Positions 57,614 through 64,000 of a stretch of DNA of 64,000 nt are shown here, one piece after another. Position 1 is the stretch's first letter. Each line of letters begins with the position of its first letter. This DNA comes from Neckera pumila (Eukaryota; Streptophyta; Bryopsida; Hypnales; Neckeraceae), in assembly GCA_963969595.1 (NCBI GenBank), contig OZ018408.1, forward strand, positions 49,787,022-49,851,021, given 5' to 3'. The position numbers and the translations under genes were made by a program. The notes under the pieces are model-generated. The model worked only from the letters and a program-made list of their open reading frames with translations. It was not told the origin of the DNA and searched no databases.

Positions 57614-59371
57614 AAATTTTGAATCTTGCAATAGTTATCAAAAACATTGGTGCAATGTGCGGAATATGTTTGACCTTCAATCCTTTTTAAATGTCATTAT
57701 CAACATATACTACAAATAAACCTCACAAACTTATTCATTTATGTTTTCAATGTGGTCCTTGTTTTCTTTATCAATTATTATGTGCCAATAAACAAATGTG
57801 GAACTTCCAACTATAACTTCAAGTATTCCTTTAAGTTTTATTGTAAAATACATTGATAGTTTGAAACACCAAGGTATACATAGTACAAACAATTGTATTA
57901 GCTTATTATTCTATTAGAAAATGCTACTAAAAGCTTTAAGCACTTCAATGAAATTTAATGTAGTTTAATGTATCTCAAGATTAAATATTACATTCACACA
58001 ATAAAAAAATAATTAATGTTATTTTCATATATATATATATATATGCATCCTAATTTACAAACCATCAATAATGTATTTCATACCAAAAATATTGGTGCTT
58101 CGATAGTTAAGAAGGTGATTGATCTCAAATATGATGACCCCTCATATACAACAGTTATGGACCTCATTTATGTACTTCTACATCATAAATGATATCATTA
58201 ATTCATATTGGTGTAATCTACAAATGCAAAAGTGTGAAATGTGCAATCCTAATTTGAAGAAGATTTGAACTTAGGCCTTAAGGTGCATGCCAAATTCAAG
58301 GGATTAGTATTATTATATTACAACTATACAAGCAAGTTTATAATTTTCTTAGATGGTGCTATATTGGAAAAATGAATAATCACCCATGTCCACCTGAGCT
58401 TGTTAATTTTTTCAAGACCAAATATGTATATTATGTAATATTCATTGATTTTTCAAAACAACTGCGTTTTAGAGCTTCAAAGGGGAATACGGATTTCATA
58501 AAGAAGTAAATCAATAGATTTTCATTGAACAAAGAAAAATGCTTGCATGCTTGTGATCTAAATATGATGGCCCTGAATATCATTTAAATAAATAATTAAT
58601 ACTTGTATTTTAGAATATGTTATTATAGTGAATCTTATGAATCTATTCAAAGTTCTGGATAGAACATTAGATTTGTAATAAGGACTTTTAGAAATATTGG
58701 ATGATTCTTGGTCCTAAACTAGTTTATAACTTTTTTGATTGTAAATCATTCTAAAATCAAGGGTGGGTATGCCAGCCATATATTACCCACCACAATAAAG
58801 GACTTACTCTACCTTAGGCAATGAATATGAATTGTGGATTTTTTCAAAATTTTATGGCATATTTTTAATATGTATTAATGTCATCACACCTAATTTTACA
58901 CAATATCACTTTGTAGTATAGGTACCTTGAAACTAACAATTGAGGCAAGTATGTCATATTTTAATGATTACAAGTAGATATAATCTCAAAAAATAGTTTT
59001 ATTAACTTCACAAGGAAATTTCAATACTACTATAAATATCAACTAATATGACCAAACGCATTAGCATAAATAGAATTATAAAAGTATGACACAAACTTAT
59101 AGCCAGAGAAATGTGGTAACGATAAGAAATTGTGCATATACAAATCGTTTTATAGAAAGTTACATAATCAATCTACAATCTTGGAGATTACAATAATGAT
59201 TGAATTGAAAGAAGGAAAACTATATGGTTAGACTCTTAGTAATATTTACTAATCAAGCATACTAAGACTTTAATAATACAATTGCAAGCGAGCCATTTGT
59301 GTTTTTTGAATAATGACCAATTCGATCTTTTTAGGTGAAGATAAGAACTCCAAAAGCGTTGAGGATTACAA
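57614..59371. other. AT-rich intergenic DNA
   Basis: Contains an AT dinucleotide run at 58027-58044. No gene or bounded element was seen. Confidence 0.4.
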
Positions 59372-59710
59372 CACTAGTAGAAAAACAGTGTCTAAATCAA
59401 CAAAGCATCAACAAATTTTTGTTGAATTGGATATTGTACCGTCCATTTTAACAGTATTTTGTTGATTTTGGTACACATTAATAAAATCAACACTCTTTTT
59501 TGTTGATTCAGATACTTCAACTCTAAAGTAACAAAAAAATCAACACTTTTTTGTTGATTTGGATACTTCAACTAAGAAAATCAACACTTTTTTGTTCCTT
59601 TTGACTCACAAGAATCTCAAGTAAGTTTTTTCATTTGAAAAATGTTTAAATCACCATGGTTAGTATTCTATGTACAACTTTTTTTTTTTTTTAGAACTTA
59701 ATTATTCACA

Positions 59711-60100
59711 ATTCAGTATTTTCTTAAATCAGCAGACTTTAGAGGCCATTTAGGCATAGTAAAACAACTTTTTTCAGAAAAATTTCAACTAATAAAATTT
59801 GCAAAATCAAGTTAACTCTTACTTCCAAAAATTCTTTTGCAATTCCGAGTCTCCAGTCAAAAGTTATGGACAAAATTCAGAGAGGGTGTTTTAAAAATGT
59901 TAAAAAGAATGTCCATTCCAACCCCTCTCTGAATTTTGTCCATAACTTTTGATTAGAGACTCTGAATTGCAAAAGAAATTTTGGAAGTAAGAGTTAATTT
60001 GATTTTGTAGCTTTTATTAGTTGAAAGTGTTTTGAAAAAAGTTTTTTTTCTTATGCCTAAATGACCTCTAAAGTCTGCTGAGTTTGAAAAAAACTGAATT
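59711..60100. repeat. Foldback of about 177-bp arms in copy 2
   Basis: The arm from AGCAGACTTTAGAGGCC to ATTCAGAGAGGGTG is mirrored after a loop of about 35 bp by CCCCTCTCTGAAT to GGTCATTT/AAAGTCTGCTGAG. The arms are still close complements, so a read-through RNA would make a long hairpin. Confidence 0.8.
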
Positions 60101-60151
60101 TAACTAGCAATAACTAAATAAATAAAAACAGAAACTCTCATGTGTACATGT

Positions 60152-60225
60152 ACATTGATGCTTGGTGTGTTGGTAAAGGCCTTGTACTATAAGCAAGGGA
60201 TGCAAGGTTCAAACCCCATCGGTAC
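60152..60225 (+). repeat. tRNA-like module inside the CACTA element, copy 2
   Basis: TTGGTGTGTTGGTAAAGGC resembles a pol III A box. GGTTCAAACCCC, about 35 bases on, is a perfect B box. The spacing fits a tRNA-derived SINE head. The stems are too imperfect for a real tRNA. Confidence 0.5.
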
Positions 60226-60485
60226 CCTTTGCTTAAGTGGCCGCTTGCCTAGGTGGCGACTCCCTATTGGTTTGATCGGCCTAGGTGGAGGCTCCCCATT
60301 GGTTTGAATTGTCAAGGTGGCACTTTGTGATGATGTGGCACTTGCCACGTGTCAATTTTTGTATGGTCAAGTTTCCTTTAAGTTTTTATTTTTTTCTCAT
60401 TCTTGAACTCACCAAATCAACAAAAAAATCAACACTTTTCTATTGAATTTTTGTTCATCTGGTCACTAAATTTTCTACTAGTGCA

Positions 60486-61080
60486 ATGATATATTATGAA
60501 GCACACACTAGCGGACGGAAGACGGACGGGCAGACAAGTGGATGGCTAGTTGGACTGTTGGGCGGACTTCAAACTGGCGGACAGCTTAGCGGACCCCAAT
60601 CTTTGGAAGGGTCTCACCGTCGGAGTTGTTGGCCAAATTGGACATATAATATACCATTGGAAAACTATTGACAACACCTTTCCAATGATGTATTATGAAG
60701 CACGCACTAGCGGACAGACGACAGACGGGTAGGCAGGCGGACGGTTGGGTGGACTACGTACTGGTGGATGGCTTGGCAGACCCCAATCTTTGGAAGGGTC
60801 CCACCGTCGGAGTTTTTGGCCAAATCGGACGCATAATATACCATTGGAAAGCTCTTGACAATACCTTTTCAATGGTATATTATAAGATATACATTAGGGG
60901 ACGGAAGGCGGACGGACGGCGGACGGATGGAGGGTGGGCAGATAGCGGATGGGGTGTTGGTCAAGGTGGACAACTTGGCGGTCGGGCATCGATTGGGGCG
61001 GTTGGATGGGGTGGTTGTTGGGCATCGATTAGGGCGGACGGGGCGTTAGTCGTGGGCAGACAATTGGGACTGATGAGCCA
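60486..61080 (-). repeat. Tandem repeat block inverted relative to 55200-56240 (right arm)
   Basis: About three units contain the same hairpin (ATAATATACCATTGGAAA...), CCCCAATCTTTGGAAGGGTC and GGACGG-rich stretches, read on the opposite strand. The GC-rich head (60900-61060) is also shared (GGGCGGACGGGGCGTTAGTC). The left end abuts the CACTA element at 60483. Confidence 0.8.
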
Positions 61081-61112
61081 GATGGCCGCTAGTGATGCGC
61101 AAAATTTACCAT

Positions 61113-61275
61113 CACTACAAAAAATAGTGTCCAAATTGACACATCCTAATTGACTATAATGTCCGAATTGACAAAACTTTGTCAAAAAGATGTCCGAATT
61201 GACATAAAATTGACAAAATAATGTCCAAATTGACAAAAATTTGACAAAAAAATGTCCGATTTGACACAACTCCCT
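61113..61275 (+). repeat. CACTA-tip with ATGTCCGAATTGACA subterminal repeats
   Basis: Starts CACTACAAAAAATAGTGTCC. About five spaced copies of TGTCC(G/A)AATTGACA in short AT-rich units follow. Clustered subterminal repeats are typical of CACTA ends. No right end was found, so it is a fragment or the end of a larger element. Confidence 0.6.
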
Positions 61276-61280
61276 TGTAA

Positions 61281-62041
61281 TGCATTCGCTCAATAAATAT
61301 GGAATTCAAATGTCACAGGACGTCTGAGGGGTAGCGGATGCTGGATGTTGGACGTTCGGACGTAGCCGCGGACGCCCGGACAGCCTTGATATGTGATATA
61401 TACTTTACTCTAAATGTCAATGCTTATCAAATGACAAAGTTTTAACTGATGACTTGGTTTGACAAAATTCAAATGAAGGATGTGGAGTTCTAAAATTTTG
61501 AATGTACACTTATTAATACATTGAAAAATCATGTGATTCTTGAAAAGCAAGAAAAAGAGATGACTTACATCATGGTTGAGTATGGATACGGTTTGCCTAT
61601 TAGTGGATTCTATGTGCATAATCTTGGAGGTGAATTACAAATGATTTCAAACAAATGGAAGGATATGGTAAATGTATTTGCTTCTCTTCAACACTTCTAT
61701 ATTGTTTCTTTTACAGGTTCTATTTGTACCTTTACTAGAAAGTAGAAATTATTGTAATTCTTCTTGTAGATATTGATGCATATTTGCATCAAGATAGACT
61801 TTAAAATATATTAGAGCCTTATATCCTAGGTAATGGATATAATTCATATATGACAATGACTTATATTTGATTTGTCTTCAGCAATCCTTAGTTTTGTATT
61901 GCCTTTTTCCAAATATTTTTTTTTTAAATTTTGAATCTCATGTTGCGCTTTATTGCATCTCCTACTTACCAAGTGAGGTATGCTCTTTAGCCATACTTCC
62001 AATATACATTTGAGTCTTAAAATATATTTATATGTTGATGT
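61281..62041. other. Intergenic DNA with a short GC-rich patch
   Basis: 61320-61385 holds GGACGT/GGACGCCCGGAC words like those of the neighbouring tandem block. The frame at 61521-61745 is protein-like in parts (EYGYGLPISGFYVHNLGG) but not recognised; it could be a decayed element gene. Confidence 0.35.
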
Positions 62042-62045
62042 TTAA

Positions 62046-62970
62046 CCTCTAAAGTCCCAAAGTCCCTATAAGGGATTCTTGGGATTTTGGATAGACTTGT
62101 GTGATCTCAATTTTTTACCTGATTTTTTAAAAAAAATTTAGAAGATTGGATATCAAATTATCTTTCTAGAATTATAATTTTTATTCCAATTGGTGCTTGG
62201 GAGAAAAAGTTATGCTCCTTTAAGTCCAAAAAGTAGCTCAAGGGGCATTCCAAAAAAAAATCACAAGTAAAGGAATTTTTTTTTAAATTTCTAATTTTTT
62301 CTCAAAGATTTTATTTTTGTCTAAATTTGAAGCTTTGATTCATTCTATTTGGGCTAGCGATGAGAAAGTAATGGACAGTCTTCTTTTGGGGGCAATTTAA
62401 GCATCTTTTTGAAAAAATAACTTATAGAATTCATTTTTGAATGCAATTTTTACAATTTTTGAAAAAAAATTGCAAAATAGGCTTAAATTTGCTTACTAGA
62501 ACAATCTCACCGTTGGGATTCTTGTGCTTCAATTCCAGCTTAGAGCTATTAACGGTTTAGTTTTTCCTTCAATCTTGAACCTACTTCTACTTAATAATTT
62601 CTTAATGAGTGAAAATTATGTGTTTTTCTGTTGAATTTTTTTTCCTAGATTTTCAACTTTGTTCTTCAATATAAAAAATTATAAAATCAAAATCAATAGT
62701 GCAAAAACTTTACGTTAAGAAGATTTAAAGTCAAAAAAAATATAGTCAAGCAAGGTGCAAAAAAACTTATTTTCTTCACTTCAAATGCAAATATCTTGCA
62801 ATCTACACGGTCAAAGTTCCTGAAATGTTTTCCACACATTATTATACTAGTCCTGTACAAGATCTTACAGTTGGGTATGCAAAAAAAAATTTTAAGTTTT
62901 TTTGTCTTTGCAATAGAAATGGTAGTTTTGAGTGGTTTTTGATGAAAAAAGGGGCTTGGGACTTTAGGGG
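62046..62970 (-). mobile_element. TTAA-flanked MITE-like element, 925 bp, reversed
   Basis: TTAA at 62042-62045 and 62971-62974 brackets CCTCTAAAGTCCCAAAG...GGGACTTTAGGGG. The interior matches the complement of the copies at 38462 and 56329 (for example AGATCTTACAGTTGGGTATG). Non-coding. Confidence 0.72.
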
Positions 62971-62974
62971 TTAA

Positions 62975-64000
62975 ATAAAATTTTGTTTTTTCCAAAATCC
63001 TCAAAAATTTTATATAATAATGTCCAAGGATTTTTTCCATCACCAAAGTCTCTTTGCCCAAAAACAGGGCCTAGAAGTCATTCAGATGTCATTAGTAGAG
63101 CAAAGAGTAGGGGAACCCTAATATTAACTTCAGTATATTAAACCAATAATGTACAAATTAAGTTGGCATTTGAGTTGAAAGCGCAATGTACAACACCAAA
63201 AAATATTATTATTTCATACTTTCAACCTTTAATTCCATTAAATATATCAAAAAAACTCTTCAGTTTTCAATCATTTGGTTGTTTTAACAATCTTGTAGAC
63301 ATTCTTGGTGTGAATTCAAGGGCGAAACAGTCAATTTTTGATGCATTGTCTAAAATTTGATATATATATTGATTACAAGTTTACAACCATACAAAAGTAT
63401 ATTATATAGTTAAGGCAATGTGTAGAAAATATTTCAACCCATTTGGCCACATGGATTGAAAGATTATGAAGTTTGAAGGAAGAAAAAAAAACTTTTTTTC
63501 ATTCTTGTTAATTGGGTCAGCAAACTTCAAGGCCTCTTGGAATAAATAAAGATTTTGACCATCCATATTCCATAAGTACATGATATTAGGTTCATTCATG
63601 AAAAATTTTAGAAGCAAATATGGAATCTAGCTTACTCTAAATCAACCTTCAATGCAAGGAAGATAAGTACATTGGCAATATTTTAATCATTTTTTTGATG
63701 ATTTCTTGTGCAATGAGGAAATTTTTTATTTTTAAATCTGAATGGTAAAAAAGTAAAAACAAACCTTTGGAATATGTGAGAAATATTTCAAGAACTTTGA
63801 CTTCACATATTACAAGGGAATAGGGCCTGAAGTTAAAAAAAAAGTTTTTTATTGAAAGCCACTTCAATATAGCTAATAAAGTTTAGAATGTGATTTGAGA
63901 ACTTATGTTTTTTTTTTCAATTGTATGCCACATTTTATTAGTTACATATTTGCCAACTTTCAATAGTTGACAAATTCTTTTGCACAACATGTCCAAAGGA
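62975..64000. other. AT-rich intergenic DNA to the window end
   Basis: Only short AT-rich frames on both strands; nothing supported. Confidence 0.4.

Larger units (their letters stand above)
59372..60483 (+). mobile_element. CACTA-type non-autonomous element with foldback core and tRNA-like module (copy 2)
   Basis: The tips CACTAGTAGAAAA and TTTTCTACTAGTG are perfectly inverted over 13 bp. A 3-bp duplication, CAA, lies at 59369-59371 and 60484-60486, as expected for CACTA elements. Subterminal words (TTGTTGATTT and its complement) recur near both ends. The foldback core is at 59711-60100 and the tRNA-like module at 60152-60225, followed by a duplicated CCTAGGTGG...CCATTGGTTTGA segment. It has no transposase. 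Confidence 0.85.

Noticed and set aside
60486..61153. Frames of 60-152 codons in the right repeat block
   Set aside because: Same repeat artefact as the left block, here inverted.
1..64000. CRISPR arrays, rRNA genes or prokaryotic operons
   Set aside because: No regular short repeats with unique spacers and no rRNA core sequences were seen; gene structure is clearly eukaryotic.

Overview
The window looks like nuclear DNA of a land plant. The evidence is two intron-rich genes of plant type (a five-finger CCCH zinc-finger protein of the ZFN group, and tubulin-folding cofactor E), a decayed gene for the translation factor eIF5B, and a dense load of plant-style mobile elements. The species cannot be fixed from sequence alone. 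The base composition is split: gene islands at about 28.4-34.2 kb and 44.2-50.2 kb are GC-richer, while most of the rest is strongly AT-rich.

Region 1-19 kb: a decayed, intron-containing eIF5B-like gene lies on the minus strand from about 13.6 kb (N-terminal side) to 0.16 kb, where it runs towards the left edge. It is broken by insertions. Two related 3.3-kb elements (A, 2845-6146 minus; C, 14606-17915 plus) each begin TG and end CA, have short inverted tips, carry exact 5-bp target-site duplications, a TATA box and a gag-like 551-codon frame, yet show no second long terminal repeat. A third relative (B, 8072-12009 plus) carries a 720-codon frame broken by one amber codon and sits inside an eIF5B codon run. 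A fourth diverged copy (D) lies at about 0.83-2.2 kb. Element C is itself nested in an older element with 18-bp inverted ends (14070-18995).

Region 19-28.3 kb: AT-rich intergenic DNA with a CACTA-type foldback element carrying a tRNA-like module (20593-21761), a TTAA-flanked element (about 26905-27808) and a small MITE.

Region 28.3-36 kb: the CCCH zinc-finger gene (plus strand, 7 coding exons, 522 aa) with a GC-rich upstream region.

Region 36-44 kb: MITEs, a second TTAA-flanked element, simple repeats, and a repeat related in inverted orientation to one at 25.5 kb.

Region 44.3-50.2 kb: TBCE (plus strand, 15 coding exons, 553 aa), preceded by a 79-codon frame and a CCCTCC-rich tract.

Region 50-64 kb: repeat-rich DNA. 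Tandem units of about 180-200 bp, each with a 19-bp palindrome, occur in opposite orientations at 55.2-56.2 and 60.5-61.1 kb. Between and beyond them lie two more TTAA-flanked elements, a short telomere-like tract and a second tRNA-like/foldback CACTA element. The two intact genes appear unrelated in function (RNA/DNA binding; tubulin folding). All exon joins were inferred by hand from GT/AG sites, reading phase and remembered family similarity.
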